22,017 nucleotides of DNA from Candidatus Nomurabacteria bacterium RIFOXYD2_FULL_35_12 (GTDB lineage: Bacteria; Patescibacteriota; Minisyncoccia; Phycocordibacterales; UBA9973), in contig MFWK01000006.1 in the NCBI GenBank assembly GCA_001786365.1, forward strand, positions 4,978-26,994, written 5' to 3'. The position numbers and the translations under genes were made by a program. This document shows positions 5,177 through 13,002 of this stretch, piece after piece (the stretch's first letter is position 1; each line of letters starts with the position of its first letter). The notes under the pieces were generated by a model. The model was not told where the DNA came from. It did not search any database and saw nothing but the letters and a program-made list of their open reading frames with translations.

Positions 5177-6365
5177 ATTTTGCCCAGCTCCAGTCAGAAC
5201 CTGGATTTTTTGCGTTAAATACTTCGAAATGAATGTGTGGACCAGTTGAACGTCCAGTATTGCCCACATAGCCTATGACTTCTCCTTGAGCCACGTAAGC
5301 TCCTGGCTTTGTATTTAATTTAGACATATGCCCATAAAGAGTTTTTGTTCCATTAGGATGCACTATGATTACCATATTTCCATATCCACCACCACAACGT
5401 GTTTGTTTGACCTTACAGCCTGTTTTAGTCGTGAGCACTGTTCCGGCAGCTGATGCATAAATAGAAGTGCCTGTAGGCGCGCCGATGTCTATGCCTCTAT
5501 TCCCTGGACCGTGGAGACCTTGAGTTTTGTGACCGGTAGGTACTGGATTGATGAAATAATTTATGAGATTTTGAATTGGATGGATGAGATAATAATTTGC
5601 ATCTCTCACTACTGCCGAGCTCAAGTTTGCTGCTGGCTTATCACCACCTTCATCAGCCATACTTCCACCGGGGATCATAAGTTTGTCACCTATTGCAAGT
5701 TTAGTATCTTGTTTGATGTCATTATAAAAAACTATATCGCTCACATCTACTTTATAAAGCTTTGCGATACTTTGTAACGTCTGACCTTTTGTAACAGTAT
5801 GTTCAAGACCAGAGATTGGTAAAATAAAAAGCACGTCCCCAGGAACGAGCTTGTCTCCTTTTTTCATATCATTAGCCCATAAAATGGTATTCACAGAAAC
5901 ATTGAACATATCGGCTATAGCGGTCAAAGAATCTCCTTTTCTAATCACATAAATACTAGTTTCAAGGGAAGAAGGATCTACTACGTCTTTTCCATCTGAA
6001 ACACCCATCGGACCAGTAGCAGGAAGAATAGCATTATCAGAAACAATGTTTTCCGTTGTATTTTCATCAGTATTATTGTCTTTATTTGTATTTTTATCTT
6101 GAAACGCTGAAACAGAATAAACATTTGCCTGAAGTAGGGCCATAGTTTGGGAATTATTACTGGATGGAACCGAAACTGTCCTATCTACTTGGGCATAAGC
6201 TTCATCTCCAAAAATAGAAGAGAAGAAACTAGCATGGGCTTGAAAAGGCAATACTACAAAAAGAAACACAAAAAAAGATCTCAAAATCAAAGAGATAGCG
6301 TGAAAAAAGCTGGATATTTTATATAAATTTCTCATGATGGTACCATCGTCCCTGATTTCAGCCAT
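5175..6365 (-). CDS. Secreted LysM-M23 peptidoglycan endopeptidase
   Basis: The product has 396 residues and probably acts on or binds the cell wall outside the membrane. After a short N-terminus there is a hydrophobic signal segment (LRSFFVFLFVVLPFQAHA). Two LysM domains follow (YVIRKGDSLTAIADMFNVS and HTVTKGQTLQSIAKLYKVD), and then a C-terminal M23 domain. Of the M23 zinc site, the aspartate in NRGIDIG and the HIHFEV motif are present, as is YGHMSKL. The residue four before the aspartate, normally His, is Asn. I chose ATG 6365 because AGGA lies nine bases upstream and a promoter lies at 6429-6401; an upstream ATG at 6422 falls inside the promoter. It is transcribed divergently from uvrD and is one of the few genes here with a normal leader and ribosome-binding site. 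Confidence 0.88.
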   Translation of the reverse strand: MAEIRDDGTIMRNLYKISSFFHAISLILRSFFVFLFVVLPFQAHASFFSSIFGDEAYAQVDRTVSVPSSNNSQTMALLQANVYSVSAFQDKNTNKDNNTDENTTENIVSDNAILPATGPMGVSDGKDVVDPSSLETSIYVIRKGDSLTAIADMFNVSVNTILWANDMKKGDKLVPGDVLFILPISGLEHTVTKGQTLQSIAKLYKVDVSDIVFYNDIKQDTKLAIGDKLMIPGGSMADEGGDKPAANLSSAVVRDANYYLIHPIQNLINYFINPVPTGHKTQGLHGPGNRGIDIGAPTGTSIYASAAGTVLTTKTGCKVKQTRCGGGYGNMVIIVHPNGTKTLYGHMSKLNTKPGAYVAQGEVIGYVGNTGRSTGPHIHFEVFNAKNPGSDWSWAK

Positions 6366-6400
6366 TTCCTGTCGTCCTACTATACTAAAGGTACTTTTAA

Positions 6401-6429
6401 AGAATAGCTTAAAAATGCCCAAAAGTCAA
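6401..6429 (-). promoter_or_regulatory. Promoter of the LysM-M23 gene
   Basis: On the minus strand there is TTGACT (6429-6424), a 17-bp spacer and TATTCT (6406-6401). It predicts a leader of about 30 bases before the ATG at 6365. A perfect DnaA-box sequence (TGTGGATAA, 6436-6444) lies just upstream. Confidence 0.6.
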
Positions 6430-6436
6430 TCATGCT

Positions 6437-8557
6437 GTGGATAACCCAAATTGGTGCTATATTTCTATAGTGAATACAAACACACAACACCTAAATGGGT
6501 TAAATAAGGAGCAAAAGGAGGCAGCCATGCATTCTGAAGGGCCTCTTCTCATAGTTGCTGGGGCTGGAGCTGGAAAAACAAAGACAATAACCCACAGAAT
6601 CGTAAATCTTATTAAAAAAGGAGTTTCCCCAGAGAAAATCCTGGCTGTCACCTTTACAAATAAGGCAGCCAAGGAAATGCGAGAACGCATCCTCACGGAA
6701 ATCAAAAAACACTCCCATGGAACAGAAAATCAAGAAAAAACCCCTTTTGTGAGCACTTTTCACTCTTTAGGGGTATATATTATTAAAGAAAATGCCAGAT
6801 TATTAGGTTTAACCAAGTATTTCACGATTTTGGACGAAGGAGACACTACCTCCCTTATCAAAGAAATCCTAAAAGAGCTAGGGATAGACCCAAAACAATT
6901 CGATCCAAAGAAAATAAAGAACGTTATTTCTCGGGAAAAAGGAAAATTCGTGCATTTGGCGGATTACCCCGAAGGAAAGAGTACTTCCTACGGGGCAGGT
7001 ACAGAGAAAGTAGTGAAACAAGTATGGGATTTGTACGAAAAAAAGAAAGCAAAAGATAATACCCTCGATTTTGATGATTTGCTTTTAAAAGCGACAAAAT
7101 TATTGAAAGATAACCCAGAGGTCAGAAAAATTTATCAAGAAAAGTGGGACTATATTCACATAGATGAGTATCAAGACACAAATGAAGTGCAATACTTGAT
7201 GTCTAAAATGCTCGCTGAAAATAATAAAAATATTTGTGTGGTGGGGGATGCAGACCAAAATATCTACTCTTGGCGCGGAGCAAATTTGAAAAACATTTTA
7301 AGTTTTGAAAAAGATTATCCAAAAGCAAAAATAGTCTTGCTCGAAGAAAATTACCGATCTACAAAAAATATTTTAGAGGCAGCAAATGTAATAATCAAGA
7401 AAAATAAATATAGACCAGATAAAAATTTATTTACAAAAAATGATACAGGCCAAAAAATTGGCTTGTATGAAGCATTGGATGAAAATGACGAAGCTGAATT
7501 TGTCGCGACGAAGATTTTAGAGCTTCTGGATGGCTCCATAGATTCTTCCTTCTCGGGGTCGCTGTCTCCGCGTGCTCGCGGAGCGCTCACTCTCGGCCCG
7601 TCGGCCTGCGAGAGACCCCGTGAAGAAAAATCTACTACACCATCCGAAGTTGCTGTCCTTTATCGCGCAAATTTTCAATCACGAGCGCTGGAAGAAGCGA
7701 TGCTCCGATACAACATCCCATATCAAGTCTTGGGAGTTAAATTTTTTGAAAGAAAAGAAATAAAAGACACTTTGGCATATTTGCGCGCAGCTTTAAATCC
7801 TAAAAATCTTGCAGATATAAAAAGAATAATAAATTTCCCCGCACGAGGCATAGGAAAAGTCACTTTACTTAAAATTTTTGCCAACGATATGGAAAGTTTA
7901 CCTATAAAAGTAAAAATTAAAATAAATAAATTTTACGAAATACTGGAAGAGATAAAAGAAAAAATTCATAATTCAAAAACAAGTGATGTAATAAAATTTG
8001 TGGTAAAAAAATCAGGCATTGAAACAGAACTTTCGTCGGGAGGAGAGGAAGATATGGAAAGACTTGAGAACATAAAAGAGCTCGCAACACTGGCTCTAAA
8101 ATATGACAATTTGGAAAATGGCCTTGGAATTGAAAGGCTTTTAGAAGATGCTTCACTCGCATCAGATCAGGATAGTTTAATGATAAATGCAGGTAATCCC
8201 GTTAGAGGCCGCGAGGGCTCGCAGCGACCCTCTGCCTCTAACGGGATAAAATTAATGACTGTGCACGCTTCAAAAGGATTAGAATTCAAAAATGTTTTTA
8301 TCACTGGACTAGAAGACGGACTTTTCCCTCATGAAAAACATAATGAAGATGTAACCGTAGATAGGGAAGAGGAACGCAGACTTTTTTATGTGGCTGTCAC
8401 TCGCGCAAAAGAAAAATTATTTTTATCTTTTGCAAACTTTCGCACTATTTTCGGTTCACGAAACATAAATGCTCCGTCAGAATTTATCAGCGACATTCCA
8501 GCGGATTTGTTGGAAAAAGAAGGGGAGGATGCTAGAGTAAAAACAATATATATTTAG
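6437..8557 (+). CDS. uvrD: UvrD/PcrA-type superfamily 1 DNA helicase
   Basis: This is an ATP-driven 3'-5' DNA helicase for repair and replication restart. All SF1 motifs are visible: Walker A AGAGAGKT (41-48), TFTNKAAKEMRER, the Walker B-type HIDEYQDTNE, VVGDADQNIYSWRGA, ENYRST, MTVHASKGLEF and RRLFYVAVTRAKE. It has 706 residues, close to the family length. The start is a GTG at 6437; a GTG at 6470, right after a TATATT box (6458-6463), is an equal or better candidate. Two GC-rich palindromic inserts lie in frame: one before the AVLYR strand (DNA 7543-7627) and one just before motif V (DNA 8198-8245). Both fall at positions that are loops in UvrD/PcrA, so the protein is probably still active. 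The usual C-terminal extension is short. Confidence 0.94.
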   Translation: MDNPNWCYISIVNTNTQHLNGLNKEQKEAAMHSEGPLLIVAGAGAGKTKTITHRIVNLIKKGVSPEKILAVTFTNKAAKEMRERILTEIKKHSHGTENQEKTPFVSTFHSLGVYIIKENARLLGLTKYFTILDEGDTTSLIKEILKELGIDPKQFDPKKIKNVISREKGKFVHLADYPEGKSTSYGAGTEKVVKQVWDLYEKKKAKDNTLDFDDLLLKATKLLKDNPEVRKIYQEKWDYIHIDEYQDTNEVQYLMSKMLAENNKNICVVGDADQNIYSWRGANLKNILSFEKDYPKAKIVLLEENYRSTKNILEAANVIIKKNKYRPDKNLFTKNDTGQKIGLYEALDENDEAEFVATKILELLDGSIDSSFSGSLSPRARGALTLGPSACERPREEKSTTPSEVAVLYRANFQSRALEEAMLRYNIPYQVLGVKFFERKEIKDTLAYLRAALNPKNLADIKRIINFPARGIGKVTLLKIFANDMESLPIKVKIKINKFYEILEEIKEKIHNSKTSDVIKFVVKKSGIETELSSGGEEDMERLENIKELATLALKYDNLENGLGIERLLEDASLASDQDSLMINAGNPVRGREGSQRPSASNGIKLMTVHASKGLEFKNVFITGLEDGLFPHEKHNEDVTVDREEERRLFYVAVTRAKEKLFLSFANFRTIFGSRNINAPSEFISDIPADLLEKEGEDARVKTIYI
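7543..7627. repeat. GC-rich palindromic insert in uvrD, CGGGGTC type
   Basis: CGGGGTC (7554-7560) and GACCCCG (7614-7620) are inverted, with TTCTTC/GAAGAA farther out. They enclose two hairpins, CTCCGC-GCGGAG and TCTCG-CGAGA. It is much richer in GC than the rest of uvrD and adds about 25 Ser/Arg/Pro-rich residues. Its TTCTCGGGGTC (7550-7560) recurs exactly at 13022-13032. The ends differ from the CCCGTTAGA family. Confidence 0.6.
8196..8247. repeat. CCCGTTAGA palindromic element, copy 2 (48 bp, in frame in uvrD)
   Basis: CCCGTTAGAGGC (8198-8209) and GCCTCTAACGGG (8234-8245) are perfect inverted ends; the pairing extends by AT outside. It is read as residues 588-603, starting PVRG and ending SNG. 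The 24-bp centre is the reverse complement of the centre of copy 4 except for one base. It contains GAGGG/CCCTC and TCG/CGA pairs that form an inner hairpin. Confidence 0.9.
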
Positions 8558-8597
8558 TAAAAAGTTCATAAAGTTTTTAAAGTTATAAAGTAAAAAA
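8558..8597 (+). repeat. AAAGTTATAAAGT-type repeat before rsmA
   Basis: The gap between uvrD and rsmA is made of repeated AAAGTT(C/A)(A)TAAAGT units running up to the rsmA ATG. Related units occur at 12559-12600 and 17986-18085. No ribosome-binding site is seen. Confidence 0.5.
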
Positions 8598-9440
8598 ATG
8601 CACAAAGCAAAAAAATCACTAGGACAAAACTTTTTAAAATCAGAGATAGCTCTCCGAAAAATTATTGAAGCGGGAGAAATCAACCCCGTTAGAAGTCGCG
8701 CTCACGCCGAAGGCGCGAGTCCTCTGGACCGCGGCGCGGCTACTTCTAACGGGGTAAAAAACCAAGACCTAGTTTTGGAGATAGGACCAGGGAAGGGAGC
8801 GCTCACAAAACAGCTTCTAGGTTCTAGTGATCAGGTTCTAGCTGTAGAGAAAGACAAAGAATTAATAGAATTTCTAAAACAAAAATTTAATAAAGAGATT
8901 GAGGAAAAAAAATTAATTTTAGTGGAAGGAGACATATTAGAATTTAACACTAGCCACTACAACCTAGAAACTAGAACCTATAAACTAATCGCAAACATTC
9001 CATACAACATCACTGGCGCAATTTTAAAAAAGTTTTTAACAGAAAAAAATCAACCGAAAACTATGGTACTCATGGTCCAACACGAAGTAGCCCAAAGGAT
9101 ACTCGCTCGCGATGGCAAAGAAAGCATCCTGTCTATCTCTGTCAAAGCATACGGGGAGCCAAAAATGGTTGCAAAAGTAGATAAAAGATATTTTTCTCCC
9201 GCGCCAAAAGTAAATTCGGCGATAATTTCCATAAAAAATATTTCTCGCAAAATTTTTGAGGAAAATAAAGTAAATGAAGAAAAATTTTGGGAAATAGTAA
9301 AAACTGGCTTCGCACATAAGCGTAAAAAACTCTCCGGAAACCTAAAAGGAATGTGCCAAGGGGAGTCCTTGGCATCTTTCGGAGACAAAAGAGCTGAAAA
9401 TTTAACTCTTTCAGATTGGGTTTCTTTGTCTAAATCTTAA
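8598..9440 (+). CDS. rsmA: 16S rRNA dimethyladenosine transferase RsmA (KsgA)
   Basis: This enzyme dimethylates two adjacent adenines near the 3' end of 16S rRNA using S-adenosylmethionine, a late step of small-subunit assembly. The start KSLGQNFLKS, the SAM motif LEIGPGKGALT, the catalytic motif NIPYNITG and QHEVAQRI, and the C-terminal FAHKRKKLSGNL are all typical. At 280 residues it is near the usual length, despite 23 extra residues (30-52) from a palindromic element. That element falls in the loop between the first helix and the SAM-binding strand. CTAG-type repeats also lie within the gene (8811-8844 and 8950-8986) and are translated as variable loops. It follows uvrD by 40 bp of repeat DNA. 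Confidence 0.95.
   Translation: MHKAKKSLGQNFLKSEIALRKIIEAGEINPVRSRAHAEGASPLDRGAATSNGVKNQDLVLEIGPGKGALTKQLLGSSDQVLAVEKDKELIEFLKQKFNKEIEEKKLILVEGDILEFNTSHYNLETRTYKLIANIPYNITGAILKKFLTEKNQPKTMVLMVQHEVAQRILARDGKESILSISVKAYGEPKMVAKVDKRYFSPAPKVNSAIISIKNISRKIFEENKVNEEKFWEIVKTGFAHKRKKLSGNLKGMCQGESLASFGDKRAENLTLSDWVSLSKS
8683..8755. repeat. CCCGTTAGA palindromic element, copy 3 (69 bp, in frame in rsmA)
   Basis: CCCGTTAGAAGT (8685-8696) and ACTTCTAACGGG (8742-8753) are perfect inverted ends, with pairing extended two bases outward on each side. The 45-bp GC-rich centre can form a hairpin CTCACGCC-gaa-GGCGCGAG (one mismatch) and a small GTCC-tct-GGAC hairpin. It is read as residues 30-52, PVRS to SNG. 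Confidence 0.9.
8811..8844. repeat. CTAG-type repeat in rsmA (first)
   Basis: CAGCTTCTAGGTTCTAG, a short spacer and GTTCTAGCTG make an imperfect palindrome with GGTTCTAG units, as in cca at 1206-1237. It is translated as the QLLGSSDQVLAV segment of the SAM-binding region. Confidence 0.4.
8950..8986. repeat. CTAG-type repeat in rsmA (second)
   Basis: ACCTAGAAACTAGAACCT lies between CTAG ends. It is read as NLETRTYKL just before the NIPYN motif. It is in opposite orientation to the copy at 8811-8844. Confidence 0.4.
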
Positions 9441-9450
9441 TTTTCTTTAT

Positions 9451-9482
9451 CTAGCCCCTAGAAGCTAGCACCTAAAACCTAG
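9451..9482. repeat. CTAG-type repeat after rsmA
   Basis: CTAGCCCCTAGAAGCTAG followed by CACCTAAAACCTAG lies just after the rsmA stop. It may act as a weak hairpin at the 3' end of that gene. A TATAAT (9489-9494) for the next gene follows directly. Confidence 0.4.
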
Positions 9483-9512
9483 TTGGTGTATAATTACTAA
9501 ATAATTAAAAAT

Positions 9513-10457
9513 TTGTTAAAACAAAAGAAAGTACTCTGGATTGCTTTTGCAATAGTATTTCTTGTTGTACTTTTTTTGACAAAAACAGGATTTTTTTCTT
9601 CTCTATTTAATAACGAAGAAGTGTTTAAAAACACAAATCAAGAAGATAGTTTAGTTTATAGTGATGAAACTATCGCGGATTTAGTAAACAAAGATACCGA
9701 TGGTGATGGAGTATTGGACTGGCAAGAAAACTTATACGGACTTGATCCAAATAAAAAAGAGACTACCGCAGGGACGCCAGATAGCGTGGCAATTAGTAAA
9801 TTGAAAGCTGAAAATGGAACAATTGCAATAAAAACAGAAAATGGAAGCACTGTCTCATCGAAAGAAGAGAATTTAACAGAGACAGAAAAATTCTCCAGAG
9901 AACTTTTTGCAATTGTGGCAACTGCAAACCAAAATGGCACCACCATGGACCAAGCCTCAGTAGATGCGCTGGGAGCTTCTTTATCAGAACGGGTTCAAAA
10001 TGCTCCACAAAGAAAAGTATTTTTAACTTCCGACATAAAAACCACAAACGATAATTCTGTTCAAGCTTTTAAAAATTATAACAATACTTTAAATGACATC
10101 TTTACAAGATACACAACGTTAAAATATGGGATATTGGATGTATTACAGAAATTCATACCCGATGAAAATACTGTTGATGCAAATGCTTTATCAATGCTTG
10201 GCCCAATCATAGATCAAACAAATAAAATAATAACAGGAATGCTTAAAACTAGCGTTCCACAATCTATTTCAATTCTTCATCTCGATGTAATAAATGACCT
10301 CGAGGGATTATTGGAAAATATAAGTGATATAAAACTTTATGATAATGACCCCATCATGGCTTTAGGTGGAATAACTAAATATGAAGGAAGCACCCAAAAG
10401 CTAGTTATAGCTGTTTCAAATCTCACCAATGCGATTAATCAAAAATTGGGAAATTAA
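9513..10457 (+). CDS. Membrane-anchored protein with thrombospondin-3-type calcium motif
   Basis: The product has 314 residues. Residues 7-24 are a single hydrophobic segment, which anchors the rest outside the cell. A calcium-binding DTDGDGVLDW motif (61-70) is followed by YGLDPNKKETT, as in thrombospondin type 3 repeats. The rest is a helical, Asn/Thr-rich domain with no motif I recognise. The start is a TTG at 9513, chosen because it directly precedes the positive KQKK end of the anchor. A TATAAT at 9489-9494 would give a leader of about 17 bases. It precedes the secretion locus in the same direction and may be part of the cell-surface apparatus; that is inference. Confidence 0.65.
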   Translation: MLKQKKVLWIAFAIVFLVVLFLTKTGFFSSLFNNEEVFKNTNQEDSLVYSDETIADLVNKDTDGDGVLDWQENLYGLDPNKKETTAGTPDSVAISKLKAENGTIAIKTENGSTVSSKEENLTETEKFSRELFAIVATANQNGTTMDQASVDALGASLSERVQNAPQRKVFLTSDIKTTNDNSVQAFKNYNNTLNDIFTRYTTLKYGILDVLQKFIPDENTVDANALSMLGPIIDQTNKIITGMLKTSVPQSISILHLDVINDLEGLLENISDIKLYDNDPIMALGGITKYEGSTQKLVIAVSNLTNAINQKLGN

Positions 10458-10517
10458 ATAAAATCAACGAAATAAAGCTTCATTATAAAATCAATAAAAG
10501 GTATAATAAATAATAAA

Positions 10518-12554
10518 ATGGCAACAGAAAACAAAACAAACCATCCCGTTAGAAGTAGAGGGTCGCTACGAGCCCTCGCGACTTCTAACGGGAACAAATT
10601 TATTTCCGGTTTATTAATTATCTCAATGATATTACCTATCGTTTTGTTTTCTGTGCCTAAAAGAGCACAAGCACAAGTTGCCACCATTGTTAACGACCCA
10701 CTTCATATGGCTATTACTAATCTTTTTGGCGGAACTACTGCTGTCCAGACTACAATGATAGCTGGAATAAAGGTAAAAGAACTTGCTAGAGATATCCTTG
10801 AACAAATTCTAAAAACAATTGCCAAAAGAATTTTGGCAAAAATGACTCAATCCATCATCAACTGGATAAATTCCGATTTCCATGGAGCGCCTCTTTTCAT
10901 AGAAAATCCAAGTATGTTCTTTAACGACATTGCCAAAACTCAAATTAGACAAATCATAGATATGATAGGCTATGATCCAAATGGTTTTCCTTTTGGTAGA
11001 CAAATCGCGCTCGGCATTATAGACAGCTATAAAAGACAGTTAGACATAAATGCTAGATACACATTGAGCAATGTCATAAATGACCCAGACCTATTGGCTC
11101 GATACAGAACAGATTTTAATCTGGGTGGATGGAATGGATTTTTGATAAATACGCAATATCCGCAAAATAATTATCTAGGATTCAATATGATGATACAAGA
11201 TAGTTTGATGCAAAAACTGGCTGGTACAGCTCAAGCGCCAGCAGAACAAGTGCAAAAATTATTGGACCAAGGAATGGGATTTTTGTCTCCACAAATGTGT
11301 CCAGATAATCCTGCATATAATAATGGTATAAATGAATTTCAGAGACCAACATTTGTAAGCAAAATAAAATATAACCCACCTGCGGCAACAATTGAAGGAA
11401 AACTTTCAAAAACAGACACAAATTATGCAGACGGCAACAGTGCAGAGATACAAGCATACAACAGAAACTATGAAAAAGAAAAAGCTTTAGAAAGATCTGC
11501 ATGGGAAGTAGCAAACACTTGCCCAGGTGGCTTACAAAGCACTACTCCTGGCTCTGTGGCTGCGAATCAGGTAATGACTGCACTTAATGTACCAACTTTA
11601 TCTACTATGCTTGATGGAGCATTAGGTAATAGTTTGGCCGCTATTTTTGATGCTCTTTTGAACCACTTCATGGATAAAGGTTTAAATGCAATGTCAGAAG
11701 GAGTACGTTCGGTAACAGGAGGAGAAAATGATAATTGGAGTTATGATGGCGGTAGCTATAGTGGTTCAACATATGGAACTTCCAACACATCCAATGTTCC
11801 ACCATTAAATATTCCACAAAATGTTTCCGTAACTGTCGGAGAAACTGCAATTACAACTATCTCCGGTGGAACAGCTCCTTATAGTATCAAAACAGGAGGA
11901 AATCCTGCAATAGAAAATACTCAAATTTCTACATCTAGTTCTTCCGGTCCTAAACTCATAGTCACTGGTGTCACCCCTGGACAAACTTTTATCATAGTTA
12001 AAGATTCTTCAAATCCTGAAAAAGCTGTTACAGTGCAAATTTCTGTTAATGCTATCGGGGCTTTAATTGTAAACCCTCACAGTATCTTGACTGATACCAG
12101 CCACCCAATCACAGCCACAATATCTGGTGGAATAGCTCCTTATACATTACAAACCAGCCCAAACGAAGCAGTCGCCGTTACAGCATTCTCTGGCTCAAAC
12201 TTAGTCGTCATTGGTGTGGCCCCTGGCCAGACTGTGGTTGTAATAAAAGATTCTTCTGTCCCTGCAAAAACCGTCGTTGTCCCTATTACTATAGGTGGTA
12301 TTACAAATCTAGCAATTCCAGCAAATATTGTAGCTAAGATTGGAGAAACAAAAAGCATAGCTATAGCTGGTGGTACGGCACCTTATAGTATTTTGGTACA
12401 ACTACCAGAATCAACAGTAACAGCAACTGTCCAAATATCTGACAATAATTTCAATGTCACAGGCACAACAGTAGGTCAAACGACAGTTATAATCCAAGAT
12501 TCATCAAACCCACCAAAAACTGCAACCACCAGTATCCAGATTACAGTAAATTAA
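10518..12554 (+). CDS. Secreted T4SS-locus protein with three Ig-like repeats
   Basis: The product has 678 residues. An unusual N-terminus (residues 10-25 come from palindromic element copy 4) leads into a signal segment, FISGLLIISMILPIVLFSVP, ending with AQAQV. Residues of roughly 45-410 form a helical domain of a type I associate with Patescibacteria secretion loci but cannot name. A Gly/Ser/Tyr/Asn-rich linker leads to three tandem repeats of about 80 residues (from about 433 to the end). Each repeat has GGTAPYS or a variant, then GQTxxxIxDSSxPxK, like bacterial Ig-like folds. It probably sits on the surface or in the pilus. The TATAAT at 10502-10507 lies about ten bases before the ATG, so the leader is very short and there is no ribosome-binding site. 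Confidence 0.7.
   Translation: MATENKTNHPVRSRGSLRALATSNGNKFISGLLIISMILPIVLFSVPKRAQAQVATIVNDPLHMAITNLFGGTTAVQTTMIAGIKVKELARDILEQILKTIAKRILAKMTQSIINWINSDFHGAPLFIENPSMFFNDIAKTQIRQIIDMIGYDPNGFPFGRQIALGIIDSYKRQLDINARYTLSNVINDPDLLARYRTDFNLGGWNGFLINTQYPQNNYLGFNMMIQDSLMQKLAGTAQAPAEQVQKLLDQGMGFLSPQMCPDNPAYNNGINEFQRPTFVSKIKYNPPAATIEGKLSKTDTNYADGNSAEIQAYNRNYEKEKALERSAWEVANTCPGGLQSTTPGSVAANQVMTALNVPTLSTMLDGALGNSLAAIFDALLNHFMDKGLNAMSEGVRSVTGGENDNWSYDGGSYSGSTYGTSNTSNVPPLNIPQNVSVTVGETAITTISGGTAPYSIKTGGNPAIENTQISTSSSSGPKLIVTGVTPGQTFIIVKDSSNPEKAVTVQISVNAIGALIVNPHSILTDTSHPITATISGGIAPYTLQTSPNEAVAVTAFSGSNLVVIGVAPGQTVVVIKDSSVPAKTVVVPITIGGITNLAIPANIVAKIGETKSIAIAGGTAPYSILVQLPESTVTATVQISDNNFNVTGTTVGQTTVIIQDSSNPPKTATTSIQITVN
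10544..10593. repeat. CCCGTTAGA palindromic element, copy 4 (48 bp, in frame before a signal peptide)
   Basis: CCCGTTAGAAGT (10545-10556) and ACTTCTAACGGG (10581-10592) are perfect inverted ends with one more pair outside. The 24-bp centre equals the reverse complement of that of copy 2 except at one base. It encodes residues 10-25 (PVRS to SNG) and lengthens the N-terminal region of the signal segment. Confidence 0.9.
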
Positions 12555-12558
12555 ACGG

Positions 12559-12600
12559 CTAGTTCGTAAAGTAAAAAGTTATAAAGTTCTTAAAGTTAAT
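12559..12600 (+). repeat. AAAGTTATAAAGT-type repeat before the PemK/MazF-like gene
   Basis: CTAGTTCGTAAAGTAAAAAG is followed by TTATAAAGTTCTTAAAGTT. It matches the units before rsmA and the reversed right part of 17986-18085. Confidence 0.5.
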
Positions 12601-12621
12601 TCGTTTAAAAATATTTGATCT

Positions 12622-12999
12622 ATGAAAGATTTTGATAATTGGAATATTAAAAAAAAAGAACTTTCAAATGGTAAAAGAGTTTACTTTTATAAAGGAGAGG
12701 TTTGGTTTGCATCTATAGGTAAAAATATGGGGGATGAAGAAGATGGAAAAAATTCCAGTTTTGAACGACCTGTTTTAATAGTTAGAAAATTTAATAATAA
12801 TATATTCTTGGGGGTTCCTTTGACATCTAATGAAGAAAAAAATGGTAAATATTATCACAAATTAGTTTCATTTACCGGCTCAACGGCGATATTATCTCAA
12901 ATCAGACTTTTTGACGCAAAAAGATTATTAAGACACATGGGCAGGATAAACAATGATGAATTAAATGAGATAAAAATAAAGTTAGGAAAAGTTGTATAA
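12622..12999 (+). CDS. PemK/MazF-like toxin (orphan)
   Basis: The product has 125 residues. The core matches PemK/MazF-type ribonuclease toxins: GEVWFASIG near residue 26, ERPVLIVRKF, FLGVPLTS, then STAILSQIRLFDAKRLLRHMG and a C-terminal helix. Such proteins cut mRNA and are normally held in check by a small antitoxin encoded next door. I see no antitoxin ORF on either side; the gene sits alone between a repeat and a GC-rich hairpin, inside the secretion locus. In Patescibacteria stand-alone members are common, so a housekeeping role is possible. No ribosome-binding site is seen. The toxin activity itself is inferred from the family. Confidence 0.75.
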   Translation: MKDFDNWNIKKKELSNGKRVYFYKGEVWFASIGKNMGDEEDGKNSSFERPVLIVRKFNNNIFLGVPLTSNEEKNGKYYHKLVSFTGSTAILSQIRLFDAKRLLRHMGRINNDELNEIKIKLGKVV

Positions 13000-13002
13000 G
13001 AC

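Noticed and set aside
5511..5777. Plus-strand ORF inside the LysM-M23 gene
   Set aside because: It is antisense to conserved LysM and M23 coding sequence.
6366..6422. Earlier ATG for the LysM-M23 gene
   Set aside because: It lies between the -35 and -10 boxes of the promoter; the ATG at 6365 has an AGGA nine bases upstream.
8683..8755. rsmA as a pseudogene because of the inserted GC-rich segment
   Set aside because: The insert keeps the frame, falls in a loop, and all methyltransferase motifs before and after are intact.
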